Made by a program: the position numbers and the translations under genes
Shown here: positions 32,233-40,966 of the stretch, one piece after another
How the letters are laid out: every line of letters begins with the position of its first letter
How positions within the stretch are numbered: the first letter of the stretch is position 1
From: TMED26 sp042088965
Lineage (GTDB): Bacteria > Pseudomonadota > Alphaproteobacteria > Thalassobaculales > Thalassobaculaceae
Direction: 5' to 3'
Assembly: GCA_042088965.1 (NCBI GenBank)
Contig: JBELLC010000002.1
Location: forward strand, 1 to 56,578
DNA length: 56,578 nt
Notes under the pieces: generated by a model
Told to the model about the DNA's origin: nothing
The model's database searches: none
The model's input: only the letters and a program-made list of their open reading frames with translations

Positions 32233-33108
32233 ATGGCGCAGCCAGTTCGAAAGGCGATTTTGCCGGTTGGCGGCATGGGAACGCGATTTCTTCCAGCAAC
32301 CAAATCGATGCCAAAGGAAATGCTGCCCGTTGTCGATAAACCGCTGATTCAATACGCTGTTGATGAGGCGCGGGAAGCAGGGATCGAACAGCTGATTTTT
32401 GTCACCGGACGCGGCAAAACCGCGATTGAAGACCATTTTGATCATGCTTATGAATTACAGGACATACTGACAAGGCTCAAAAAAACTTCCGCTTTGGAAC
32501 TTGTTAAAGAAACCATTCCGACGCCAGGGCAGCTTGCGTTTATTCGCCAGCAAGAGCCTTTGGGCCTCGGTCATGCGGTTTGGTGCGCCCGTCATTTCGC
32601 AGGCGAAGAGCCTGTCGCGGTGCTGCTGGCAGACGATCTTATTTTAAACACTCCAGGGTGCCTTCGCCAAATGGTTGATGCTTATGCACAGGTTGGCGGC
32701 AACATGATCGCAACTATGGAGGTCGCACCAGAACAAACCGCCAGCTATGGCGTCATCGATGCAGGTAAGTCATCCGGGCAATTAATTGAGGTGCGCGGCC
32801 TGGTTGAAAAGCCAAAACCAGCCGACGCTCCGTCTAATCTGGCTGTCATCGGACGCTACATCATCCAACCAAATATCTTTAACGATCTGGCGCGGATGGA
32901 ACAAGGGGCTGGTGGTGAAATCCAACTGACCGATGCCTTGGCACGACAAGTTGGCAAAACCCCCTTTCATGGGTTTCGATTTGAGGGTAAACGCTTTGAT
33001 TGCGGCAGTAAGGTTGGCTTTTTGGAAGCCAATATCGCCTATGCCATGAACCGGGTCGATATGGCACCGCAAGTGCAAGATATCATTAACACCTTCGTCA
33101 AAGGATAA
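32233..33108 (+). CDS. galU: UTP--glucose-1-phosphate uridylyltransferase
   Basis: A 291-residue GalU, making UDP-glucose from UTP and glucose 1-phosphate. The N-terminal nucleotide-binding signature is AILPVGGMGTRFLPATKSMPKEMLPVVDKP (residues ~9-38). FVTGRGKTAIEDHFD, GLGHAVWCAR and VLLADDLI follow, and VEKPKPADAPSNLAVIGRYI contains the catalytic Lys region. GGAGGAG lies nine bases before the ATG. A 6-bp hairpin with a four-base loop (32194-32209) precedes the SD. It is the first of three genes (galU-ugd-manB) that supply nucleotide sugars for surface polysaccharides, fitting the Wzt-like exporter ATPase elsewhere in the window. Cytosolic. Confidence 0.95.
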   Translation: MAQPVRKAILPVGGMGTRFLPATKSMPKEMLPVVDKPLIQYAVDEAREAGIEQLIFVTGRGKTAIEDHFDHAYELQDILTRLKKTSALELVKETIPTPGQLAFIRQQEPLGLGHAVWCARHFAGEEPVAVLLADDLILNTPGCLRQMVDAYAQVGGNMIATMEVAPEQTASYGVIDAGKSSGQLIEVRGLVEKPKPADAPSNLAVIGRYIIQPNIFNDLARMEQGAGGEIQLTDALARQVGKTPFHGFRFEGKRFDCGSKVGFLEANIAYAMNRVDMAPQVQDIINTFVKG

Positions 33109-33114
33109 ACCACA

Positions 33115-34425
33115 ATGCGGATTGCGATGATCGGCACGGGCTATGTCGGCCTCGTTTCTGGTGCTTGTTTCTCTGAATTTGGCGTTGAGGTGGTTTGCGT
33201 CGACAAAGATGCTGGTAAAATTGAGCGTTTGCGTCGGGGTGAAATTCCCATTTATGAGCCTGGATTGGAAACCCTTGTCGGCAATAACGTGAAAGCAGGG
33301 CGGCTATCTTTTACCCAAGACCTTTCAGCAGCCGTTGCCAGTGCTGACGCGGTTTTCATCGCTGTTGGCACCCCCAGTCGGCGCGGTGATGGCCATGCGG
33401 ACCTGTCCTATGTTTATGGCGCGGCTGAGGAAATTGCCGCCGCGTTGGTCGGCTATACGGTCGTTGTCACGAAATCAACGGTGCCGGTTGGCACGGGCCG
33501 TGAGGTTGCCGATATTATTTCTAAAGTCCGCCCTGATGCGGCGTTTGATATTTGTTCAAACCCAGAATTTCTGCGCGAAGGCTCGGCAATTGATGATTTC
33601 ATGCGACCCGACCGGGTGGTGATCGGCGCTGATGCAGAGCCCGCACGCGAGGTGATGAAAGCGCTTTATCGGCCCCTGTTTCTGATTGAAACGCCAATTG
33701 TTTTCACCAGCTTAGAAACCTCGGAGCTGATTAAATATGCTGGCAATACGTTTTTGGCGACCAAGATCACCTTCATCAATGAAATCGCCAATCTGTGTGA
33801 ACAGGTTGGCGCAGACGTGCATGATGTTGCCAAAGGCATTGGCTTGGATGGCCGCATTGGCCGCAAGTTCTTGCATCCGGGGCCTGGTTACGGCGGCTCG
33901 TGTTTTCCAAAAGACACACTCGCCTTGGTGAAAACCGCCCAAGACGCCGGCACGCCCTTGCGCATTGTGGAAACGGTGGTTGACGTTAACGAGAAGCGTA
34001 AAGCAGAAATGGCCGAAAAGATCATCACTGCCTGCGGCGGCAGTGTGGTCGGCAAGACCATCGCTGTTTTAGGGCTAACGTTCAAACCCAATACCGATGA
34101 TATGCGCGATTCCCCCAGTCTGACGATTATCCCTGCCCTACAGGCCGCAGGTGCAACTCTTCGGGCCTTTGATCCCGAAGGCATGCCAGAGGCGCAACAA
34201 TTGCTCGAAGATGTTCACTGGTGTGACGATGCCTATGATGCAATGACCGGCGCAGATGCCGTCGCCCTGGTGACGGAATGGAACCAGTTCCGGGCGCTCA
34301 ACTTCGAGCGCGCCAAAAAAGTGCTGAAAGCGCCGCTGATGATTGACCTGAGAAATGTTTACAATCCTGATGAGATGGCCCGTCTGAATTTCAATTACAG
34401 CTGTATCGGCCGCCCCACCTCATAG
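33115..34425 (+). CDS. UDP-glucose 6-dehydrogenase
   Basis: A 436-residue UDP-glucose/GDP-mannose dehydrogenase family protein, oxidising UDP-glucose to UDP-glucuronate with two NAD. MRIAMIGTGYVGLVSGACFSE is the NAD site, FIAVGTPSRRGDGHADLSYV and NPEFLREGSAIDDFMRPDRVVIG are family signatures. The catalytic Cys is in GPGYGGSCFPKDTLAL. The C-terminal domain has GLTFKPNTDDMRDSPS. It follows galU by six bases, so the enzyme is fed UDP-glucose made by its neighbour. Symbols ugd, udg and tuaD are all used for such proteins; I leave the symbol blank. Cytosolic. Confidence 0.94.
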   Translation: MRIAMIGTGYVGLVSGACFSEFGVEVVCVDKDAGKIERLRRGEIPIYEPGLETLVGNNVKAGRLSFTQDLSAAVASADAVFIAVGTPSRRGDGHADLSYVYGAAEEIAAALVGYTVVVTKSTVPVGTGREVADIISKVRPDAAFDICSNPEFLREGSAIDDFMRPDRVVIGADAEPAREVMKALYRPLFLIETPIVFTSLETSELIKYAGNTFLATKITFINEIANLCEQVGADVHDVAKGIGLDGRIGRKFLHPGPGYGGSCFPKDTLALVKTAQDAGTPLRIVETVVDVNEKRKAEMAEKIITACGGSVVGKTIAVLGLTFKPNTDDMRDSPSLTIIPALQAAGATLRAFDPEGMPEAQQLLEDVHWCDDAYDAMTGADAVALVTEWNQFRALNFERAKKVLKAPLMIDLRNVYNPDEMARLNFNYSCIGRPTS

Positions 34426-34459
34426 ATAAAATGCCAATGTCACCCAGAAGGATCAGGCC

Positions 34460-35845
34460 ATGACGGCAGTTCATCACTTTGACCCAACGATTCTCCGCGA
34501 ATACGATATCCGCGGGATCATGGACGAGACCTTAAGCCGCGCAGACGCTTATGCCATTGGCTTAGGTTTTGGCAGCATCTTGCAGGAGCGCGGCGGCAGC
34601 CGCGCCGCCGTCGGCTATGACGGTCGGCACAGCTCTCCGATGCTGCATGACGCCGTTATTGAAGGGCTGCAGGCAAGTGGCGTATCGGCCACATCGATTG
34701 GCATGGGGCCAACGCCGATGTTGTATTACGCCACCTACACGCTTGAGGTTGACGGCGGGATCATGATTACCGGATCCCATAACCCGGCGAATTACAATGG
34801 CTTTAAAATGATGATGCTAAAGGCGTCATTTTACGGTGACGATATCCAGGAACTTGGTGCCCGCCTTGCGCGCGGCGACGTTAGCAGCGGTGCTGGTGCG
34901 TTCAATCGTATTGATATTCGCACAGAATATCGCCAACGGATCTGCGAAGATTTTACCCCTAAGCGACGTTTAAAGATTGTCTGGGATTGCGGTAATGGCG
35001 CTGCGGGTGAGGTTTTGGCCGATCTATGCCAGCATGTTGACGCCGACCATACGGTTTTATATGGCGATGTTGACGGTAGCTTTCCCAATCACCACCCCGA
35101 CCCAACTGTGGCGGAAAACCTTGTTGATTTGATTGCTGAGGTGAAAGCACAAAAAGCCGATATTGGCATTGGCTTTGATGGCGATGGTGATCGCATCGGC
35201 GTCGTCGATGATCAAGGGCGGATCATTTGGGGTGATCAATTGCTGGCCATTTTGGCCGAAGAAGTTCTGGTTGATTTTCCAGGCGCCACTGTGATCGCGG
35301 ACGTCAAAGCCAGCCAAGCGTTGTTTGACCGTATCAGTGAGCTTGGCGGCCAGCCGCTCATGTGGCGCACAGGGCATTCCCTGATCAAAAGTAAAATGCT
35401 GGAGAGCGGCGCGCCGCTGGCCGGTGAAATGAGCGGCCATATCTTTATGAAAGACCGCTATTACGGTTTTGATGATGCGCTGTATGTGGCCATGCGTTTG
35501 GTCGCCCGCCTGACCCAGAGCGAGGAGAAGATATCCGCCATGCGTGACAGGATCGCAGACATGGTCAATACCCCTGAAATTCGTATCGATATCGATGAAG
35601 CTGTCAAATTCAGCAGTATTGAGGCGATTAAATCCTGGTTGGCAGAAAACCGTGATCATGCGGTGAATGATATTGACGGGGTGCGGGTTAATACACCTGA
35701 TGGCTGGTGGCTGTTGCGCGCCTCAAATACCCAAAACGTTCTGGTCGCCCGCTGCGAGGCCAGCGATGAGGCTGGACTTGAACGCTTAAAAGATGATGTA
35801 CGCGCCGCATTAGCTGCCGTGTCCGTGAGCAGCGACGCTGTTTAG
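34460..35845 (+). CDS. Phosphomannomutase/phosphoglucomutase
   Basis: A 461-residue alpha-D-phosphohexomutase. The phosphoserine is S106 in MITGSHNPANYNGFK, and the metal-binding loop is GFDGDGDRIGVVDD near residues 239-252. The sugar-specificity loop GEMSGHIFMKD and the phosphate-binding WWLLRASNTQN near the C-terminus follow. This combination is typical of bifunctional PMM/PGM (AlgC type), which interconverts 6- and 1-phosphates of mannose and glucose. It supplies glucose 1-phosphate for galU, and mannose 1-phosphate for GDP-sugars. It comes 34 bases after ugd. It is convergent with the SDR gene, with stops eight bases apart. Confidence 0.93.
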   Translation: MTAVHHFDPTILREYDIRGIMDETLSRADAYAIGLGFGSILQERGGSRAAVGYDGRHSSPMLHDAVIEGLQASGVSATSIGMGPTPMLYYATYTLEVDGGIMITGSHNPANYNGFKMMMLKASFYGDDIQELGARLARGDVSSGAGAFNRIDIRTEYRQRICEDFTPKRRLKIVWDCGNGAAGEVLADLCQHVDADHTVLYGDVDGSFPNHHPDPTVAENLVDLIAEVKAQKADIGIGFDGDGDRIGVVDDQGRIIWGDQLLAILAEEVLVDFPGATVIADVKASQALFDRISELGGQPLMWRTGHSLIKSKMLESGAPLAGEMSGHIFMKDRYYGFDDALYVAMRLVARLTQSEEKISAMRDRIADMVNTPEIRIDIDEAVKFSSIEAIKSWLAENRDHAVNDIDGVRVNTPDGWWLLRASNTQNVLVARCEASDEAGLERLKDDVRAALAAVSVSSDAV

Positions 35846-35853
35846 AGTTTACA

Positions 35854-36630
35854 TCAAACCAAACCGCCATTCACATGGATCACTTGTCCGGTGATATAGC
35901 TTGCTGCCGGTGATGTTAAGAACGCCATAACGGCGGCAACTTCATCCGCGCGGCCATAACGCGCCATGGGGATTGTTTGGCGCAGCATCGCTTGTCGATC
36001 CGCGCTAATGGCCCGTTCCGTGCCAGCCTGCTTTTCAATGAAGCCAGGGGCCACGGCATTCACCGGAATACCTGCCGGTGCCAGTTCCAAGGCAAGGGCA
36101 CGCACCTGCGCCTCAAGCGCTGCTTTGGCCGGGGCTGTTGCTGGGAATATGGGCACATCATTGCGCCAGACATGCGGGCCAAAGGCGCTTACCGCGACAA
36201 TCGCCGCTGCCGAGGATTGCCGTAGCGCGGGTTCTGCTGCGGCGCTCATCTCAAAAAAACTGCGACTGACAATGTTCATCGCCGCGCCCATATCCGCGCT
36301 GGTAATGACACCATAGGGACGGCCATCTGCGTAACCCGCGTTGGCAACAAGCACATCTAACGTGCCGAAACGCGCGAGGGTCGCTGCAACAAGCTTTGTG
36401 CCCATCTGGGCGGATGCAAAATCACCGAGAAAAACCTCTGCTGCACCCCCTGCGGTGCGGATCACATCTGCACTCGCCTCTGCGCCGGCACGATTCTGGC
36501 GGCTGTGCACCATCACCGCCACATCAGGTCCAGCGATGCTTTGACAAAACGCTGCTCCAATCCCCGACGCGGCACCCGTGACCAAATATACGCGCTGGTA
36601 AGTGCTTGCTTTAATTGAATGACCAACCAT
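35854..36630 (-). CDS. Short-chain dehydrogenase/reductase-like protein lacking the catalytic tyrosine
   Basis: A 258-residue SDR-fold protein. The cofactor motif GAASGIGAAFC (19-29), the structural NAG (97-99), the Ser-strand VAVSAFG (S148), and the end motif PAASYITGQVIHVNGG are normal. But the YxxxK active site is T165-A-P-A-K169, and there is no Tyr between S148 and residue 175. Base sequence checked by eye at this place and the frame is intact. Classical SDR catalysis needs that Tyr, so the protein may use another residue, be a binding or regulatory protein, or have altered chemistry. It is divergent from the MATE gene (67-base gap) and convergent with manB. Confidence 0.85.
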   Translation of the reverse strand: MVGHSIKASTYQRVYLVTGAASGIGAAFCQSIAGPDVAVMVHSRQNRAGAEASADVIRTAGGAAEVFLGDFASAQMGTKLVAATLARFGTLDVLVANAGYADGRPYGVITSADMGAAMNIVSRSFFEMSAAAEPALRQSSAAAIVAVSAFGPHVWRNDVPIFPATAPAKAALEAQVRALALELAPAGIPVNAVAPGFIEKQAGTERAISADRQAMLRQTIPMARYGRADEVAAVMAFLTSPAASYITGQVIHVNGGLV

Positions 36631-36697
36631 TTTTAATGCCCTTGCGTTGTCGTCAAAGTGCCAGCATTATCGCCGCTGCAAAATCGGAGTGTAGCAG

Positions 36698-38107
36698 ATG
36701 GCGCCGCCGCCAAATCCCCTTTCGCAGACAGTAACATCCTGGTCAGCGGAAATGCGGGCAAGCTTTAATCTTGGTTTGATGCTGGCACTGACGCAGCTTG
36801 CAACAATTGCCATGACAACAACAGATGTCATCATGTCCGGCTGGTTAGGCCCACGCCACTTGGCCGCAGAATCGCTCGCTGGATCGGCTGTTGTGCCCTT
36901 TGTGTTTTTTGGGATCGGGGTTGCCGCTGCCCTGACGCCGATGATTGCCCAGGACATGGGTAAATCAAACACATCTGGAATTCGCCTGAGTGTGCAGCAG
37001 GGCTTTTGGGCTATGCTGGCAATTTCCATCCCCAGCATGCTGTTGCTATCGCAAATTCAATGGGTCTTGGTGGGCATTGGGCAAGACCCCGATATTGCCA
37101 AACTTGCCGACGGGTATGTGGACGCAGTGCTATGGTCGCTTCTGCCAAGTCAGGGGTTCATGGTTCTGCGTAATTTCATCTCTGCCCATGGGCGGCCAAA
37201 ATCAGCCTTAGTGGTCATGATTGCTGCCATCGGACTGAATGCCCTAACAAATTATGTTTTCATGTTTGGGACCTTCGGTTTCCCACGACTAGAATTGGTT
37301 GGACTGGGGCTGTCCACGACATTGGTCAGTTGGCTAATGTTCCTGGCTTTGCTCTGCTACTGCTTACGCGATCAAGCTTATCAAAAATATCGCCTGCTGG
37401 CTGGAATTTGGCGGTTTGATTGGCGCCGTTTTAAAGCGATTTTTAAACTTGGCACCCCGATAGGCGCGGGCATGATTGCCGAGATTGGTATGTTCTCGCT
37501 GGCGACATTCCTCATGGGATTGGTCAGTGCGGATGCCTTGGCAGGGCATGCTGTGGCGATGCAAGCAACCGCCATGATCTTCATGATACCAATGGGACTA
37601 TCACAAGCTATAACGGTGCGCGTGGGTCTGGCCATGGGGCAATCACGATTGGCAGATGCGCGGCAAGCGGGATCAATAGGGATTGTGCTCTCCATTGGCG
37701 TCGCTATGACATCTGCGTTCTGTTTAATAGTTTTTGCCCCGCAAATTACCGAACTGTTTTTAGACAGTGATCGTGCCAGTGACCTGGTGGCGATTGACCT
37801 CGCTGTCATTTATCTGACGGTCGCCGCCTTTTTCCAGCTTGTTGATGGTATTCAAGCGGTCAGTGCTGGCGCCCTTCGCGGCATGAAGGATACCGCCGCG
37901 CCGATGGTTATACAGATGATCAGTTATTGGCTGGTGGGGGGGCTGTCAATGATCGCTCTGGCTTTCCCATTTGGTTTCCAAGGGGCCGGGATATGGGCAG
38001 GTCTCGTCATCGGTTTAAGCTTTGCAGCGGTGGCCCTTACCTGGCGGTTTTGGCATTTAACCACAACAAACAGGACGGCCATTGCGAGCGCGCCTGAAGC
38101 TGGTTAG
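36698..38107 (+). CDS. MATE family efflux transporter
   Basis: A 469-residue inner-membrane protein with about twelve hydrophobic segments in two homologous halves of six, the normal MATE layout. N-terminal helix SFNLGLMLALTQLATIAMTTTDVIMSGWLG holds the conserved region with Asp near the first helix used for cation coupling. GFMVLRNFISAHGRPKSAL and GALRGMKDTAAPM are the paired loop motifs of the two halves. Exports cationic drugs or metabolites using a Na+ or H+ gradient. It lies 29 bases upstream of a CoA transferase gene, possibly on the same transcript. Divergent from the SDR gene. Confidence 0.9.
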   Translation: MAPPPNPLSQTVTSWSAEMRASFNLGLMLALTQLATIAMTTTDVIMSGWLGPRHLAAESLAGSAVVPFVFFGIGVAAALTPMIAQDMGKSNTSGIRLSVQQGFWAMLAISIPSMLLLSQIQWVLVGIGQDPDIAKLADGYVDAVLWSLLPSQGFMVLRNFISAHGRPKSALVVMIAAIGLNALTNYVFMFGTFGFPRLELVGLGLSTTLVSWLMFLALLCYCLRDQAYQKYRLLAGIWRFDWRRFKAIFKLGTPIGAGMIAEIGMFSLATFLMGLVSADALAGHAVAMQATAMIFMIPMGLSQAITVRVGLAMGQSRLADARQAGSIGIVLSIGVAMTSAFCLIVFAPQITELFLDSDRASDLVAIDLAVIYLTVAAFFQLVDGIQAVSAGALRGMKDTAAPMVIQMISYWLVGGLSMIALAFPFGFQGAGIWAGLVIGLSFAAVALTWRFWHLTTTNRTAIASAPEAG

Positions 38108-38136
38108 TCTCTCGTCATAGGGATGGGAGAAATACA

Positions 38137-39357
38137 ATGGCAAAAGCTTTCGACGGCATAAAAATTATCGACTTTAGTCAAGTTCTAGCAGCACCATTTG
38201 CGGCTACACAGCTGGCCTTACTGGGAGCCGATGTTATTAAAATTGAGCCCCCAAAAGTGGGCGACCAAATGCGCAATCGGATGTTGCCAAGCAAATTGGC
38301 CGACATTGATATGGCGTCCTCATTTTTAGCAATGAATATCGGGAAACGCAGCTTGGCCTTGGATTTAAAAGATCCACGTGGCAAAGAAATAGCCTTTAAA
38401 CTCATCGCCCAAGCCGATGTGGTTTTGCATAATTTTCGCGGCGGCGTCGTCGACCGTTTGGGCCTTGACTTTGATGCTGTTAAAGCTGTCAATCCGACCA
38501 TCATCTACTGCGCGGTGACAGGCTTTGGCAACGACGGACCCAAAGCTAAAGATGCAGCTTATGACGGCGCTGTTCAAGCTGCTGCTGGCATGATGGCGAA
38601 TAATGGTTCGGCTGAAAGTGGTCCAACACGTACAGGCTATTTCCCCGTTGATATGATGACGGGCATGACCGCTGCCTATGCCATTGCCGGTGCCTTATTC
38701 CGCCGCGAGCGGACCGGCGAAGGACAGTTTTTAGATGTTGCCATGCTCGATGCAGCGCTGACCCTGCAAGCCTCTGGCTTTGGTCAGTATTTGGTTGATG
38801 GCAACCCTGGCGGTCTATTTGGCAATAGCTCTGCCACGTTGATGCCAACCGCAGATTGCTTTGCAACCGGCGACGGTGAAGTCCTGATGGCGGCAACACA
38901 GCAAAATCATGTGGCCAGTATTTTTAAAGAAATTGGCCACGCCGCCCTTATTGAAGATGTACGCTTTTCAACGATCCCTGCCCGCATTGAAAATCGGACC
39001 GCATTGCAAACCCTCATCCTTGAGGCATTTGCAAAGGATAGCGCGGAAAACTGGGAGACCCGATTGGCTGCCCACGGTGTACCGATTGCCAAGGTCCGCT
39101 CTGTTGCAGAAGCCAGCAAAACCCCACAATTACAACATCGCGGCGTGTTACAAAAAGTCCCCTTACCGGCTGGATTTAAAGACGAGCTAACCTTGGTCGG
39201 CAGCGCTTTCATGGCCGATAGTGATGGCCCCTCCGCCAGTGGTCCACCACCCTATTTGGCCGAGCATAGTATTGATATTCTGACAGAATTTGGCATCACC
39301 AGCGATGAAATTGACAGCTTGGTCAATGCTGGCGTGGTCGGTTTGCCAAAACCCTAA
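38137..39357 (+). CDS. CaiB/BaiF family CoA transferase (family III)
   Basis: A 406-residue family III CoA transferase. GIKIIDFSQVLAAPFAATQLALLGADVIKIE is the N-terminal CoA-binding signature. The catalytic Asp is D172 in YFPVDMMTGMTAAYAI. FRGGVVDRLGLD, AVTGFGNDGPKAKDAAYDG and RERTGEGQFLDVAMLDA follow the family order. Family III members transfer CoA between carboxylates such as carnitine, formyl/oxalate, or succinyl/aryl acids; the acceptor is unknown. Expected to be a interlocked dimer. GGGAGAAA precedes the ATG. It is convergent with the AlkP-superfamily gene after 16 bases. Confidence 0.9.
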   Translation: MAKAFDGIKIIDFSQVLAAPFAATQLALLGADVIKIEPPKVGDQMRNRMLPSKLADIDMASSFLAMNIGKRSLALDLKDPRGKEIAFKLIAQADVVLHNFRGGVVDRLGLDFDAVKAVNPTIIYCAVTGFGNDGPKAKDAAYDGAVQAAAGMMANNGSAESGPTRTGYFPVDMMTGMTAAYAIAGALFRRERTGEGQFLDVAMLDAALTLQASGFGQYLVDGNPGGLFGNSSATLMPTADCFATGDGEVLMAATQQNHVASIFKEIGHAALIEDVRFSTIPARIENRTALQTLILEAFAKDSAENWETRLAAHGVPIAKVRSVAEASKTPQLQHRGVLQKVPLPAGFKDELTLVGSAFMADSDGPSASGPPPYLAEHSIDILTEFGITSDEIDSLVNAGVVGLPKP

Positions 39358-39373
39358 GATCGTGAAGTGTCAC

Positions 39374-40837
39374 TCACTGAAGCCGGCGGCCACCATTAAT
39401 ATACATGTGGCCGCCGGGAACAGTGGTAATGGACAATTCTTGTTGGTATTGACCACGGCCAATTTCCCAGCGCTTCTCTGCTTGCTCAACAGCCCCACAG
39501 GTCAGCGCTGACATCAGCGAGCGACCATGCATGCTATACGGCGCCTTAATACCGAGGCCGTCAAGGATTGTTGGTGCCACGTCAACAACCCCGCAGGCAC
39601 CCGTATAACGCTGCCCAGATTGAAACCGATCACCGCCGAAAGACAGGAAATTATTTAATTCTTTGGGATGCAGGCCGCCATGGGTACTGCCGCCAATCGG
39701 CAAGCTGCTGTTGCCATTCAGGCAGCTCCCATACAACCCATGCATATCCATCTCATCACTTGTCCGGCCGATATAAAAGATATCGGGCGCACGCGGCCCC
39801 GTCATGCCGATCGACCCTAAATCAAATGCACCACTTTCCAGGCCATGGCCATCCCGGGCCAATAACATGCCAAGATGGGGTTGCTCTTGCATCCAAGTCA
39901 GCACCGAGTCGACCAAATCAGCTTGACGTTCCCGCACGAACACTGTCCCCGCGTAACCTGTTGTGACCGCAACATCGACGTCAGGTCCAATGGCACTGCC
40001 AACCTTAAAACCTGCTGCCTGCATCTCTTCGGCAATATCAAAACAACCTGTAACAGTAATATGCGCATGGTCTGAGGCGGCTATGATTTGCCAGCCATCC
40101 GCTTTTCCTTCGGCTTCCCACCAGTCCAGAAGTCGCCCAAAAGCTTCATCAACGCCAGACATGGCGGCGTCGGCCTCTGCCGATCCAATGCCCCGGTAGT
40201 GATAGCTCATGTCAGGTTCTGAATACCACGCAATGAGCACGTCTGGATTATGCCTTGGCAGGAAATGCTCTAAAATTAACGTGGTTAAATAGTCAGAAAG
40301 CCCCACATGCGGCAGATCACTGCTTGGCACCGGGCCAAATTGCGCCTCAATCTCAGCATGATTGGCAGCAGGGCTGGACACGCCAGCGCCGTGAATTGAG
40401 TAGGCCACTTGGTCGCGTTGGGCGGCATTGTAATTCAACAACCGGGCATTACCAATTTTGCCGGTTGACGCTGTCACGAGTTTTAAACCCGCATGATGCA
40501 GCAAGCCGCCCAAGTCATCGGCGGCAAAAACCCCATCAGGATACATTTTTTCAGCGATCTGCATGGTGACAAGATCAGACGTATCCATCGGCCCCTTCAG
40601 ACCCAGGACAGGATCATAAAAGCTATTGCCCATGATTCCATGCCCGCCGGCATAGCAGCCACTGACAAAGCTAGAGACTTGGACCCGCGTCTCGCTGGGC
40701 ATGGCCGAACGGCTCTCAGGACAGTCAACCCCCTGGCGGCGAAACCGATCTAAGTTTGGCATCCGTTCTGGGGTGATTAATTCACGGCGCAAACCATCAA
40801 AGACCACCAAAAGAAACTTTGATTTAGCTGCCGTCAT
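39374..40837 (-). CDS. Alkaline phosphatase superfamily protein (nucleotide pyrophosphatase/phosphodiesterase type)
   Basis: A 487-residue AlkP-superfamily enzyme. The first metal Asp is in LLVVFDGLRRELI, and the nucleophile region is SAMPSETRVQVSSFVSGCYAGGHGIMGN, with a Ser/Thr nucleophile expected around there. Later ligands are WYSEPDMSYHYRGIGS (Asp/His), ASDHAHI (Asp-His) and GGSTHGGLHPKE. This is the pattern of phosphodiesterase/nucleotide pyrophosphatase members with two Zn. No signal peptide, so cytosolic. The frame opens six codons earlier with GTG, but the ATG at 40837 is used here. It lies downstream of the EmrA-like gene on the same strand with a 129-base AT-rich gap, so it probably has its own promoter. 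Confidence 0.83.
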   Translation of the reverse strand: MTAAKSKFLLVVFDGLRRELITPERMPNLDRFRRQGVDCPESRSAMPSETRVQVSSFVSGCYAGGHGIMGNSFYDPVLGLKGPMDTSDLVTMQIAEKMYPDGVFAADDLGGLLHHAGLKLVTASTGKIGNARLLNYNAAQRDQVAYSIHGAGVSSPAANHAEIEAQFGPVPSSDLPHVGLSDYLTTLILEHFLPRHNPDVLIAWYSEPDMSYHYRGIGSAEADAAMSGVDEAFGRLLDWWEAEGKADGWQIIAASDHAHITVTGCFDIAEEMQAAGFKVGSAIGPDVDVAVTTGYAGTVFVRERQADLVDSVLTWMQEQPHLGMLLARDGHGLESGAFDLGSIGMTGPRAPDIFYIGRTSDEMDMHGLYGSCLNGNSSLPIGGSTHGGLHPKELNNFLSFGGDRFQSGQRYTGACGVVDVAPTILDGLGIKAPYSMHGRSLMSALTCGAVEQAEKRWEIGRGQYQQELSITTVPGGHMYINGGRRLQ

Positions 40838-40966
40838 CCCGCGCCCCGATACCACTCAACCGACGTAAATATAACCATGATATATTAATCTTATGTGAAT
40901 ACTCACCTGTTAATCCACAGAAGATTTATATAATTTGAGCTTCCCCTCTTCAGCTGTCATTCAAAG

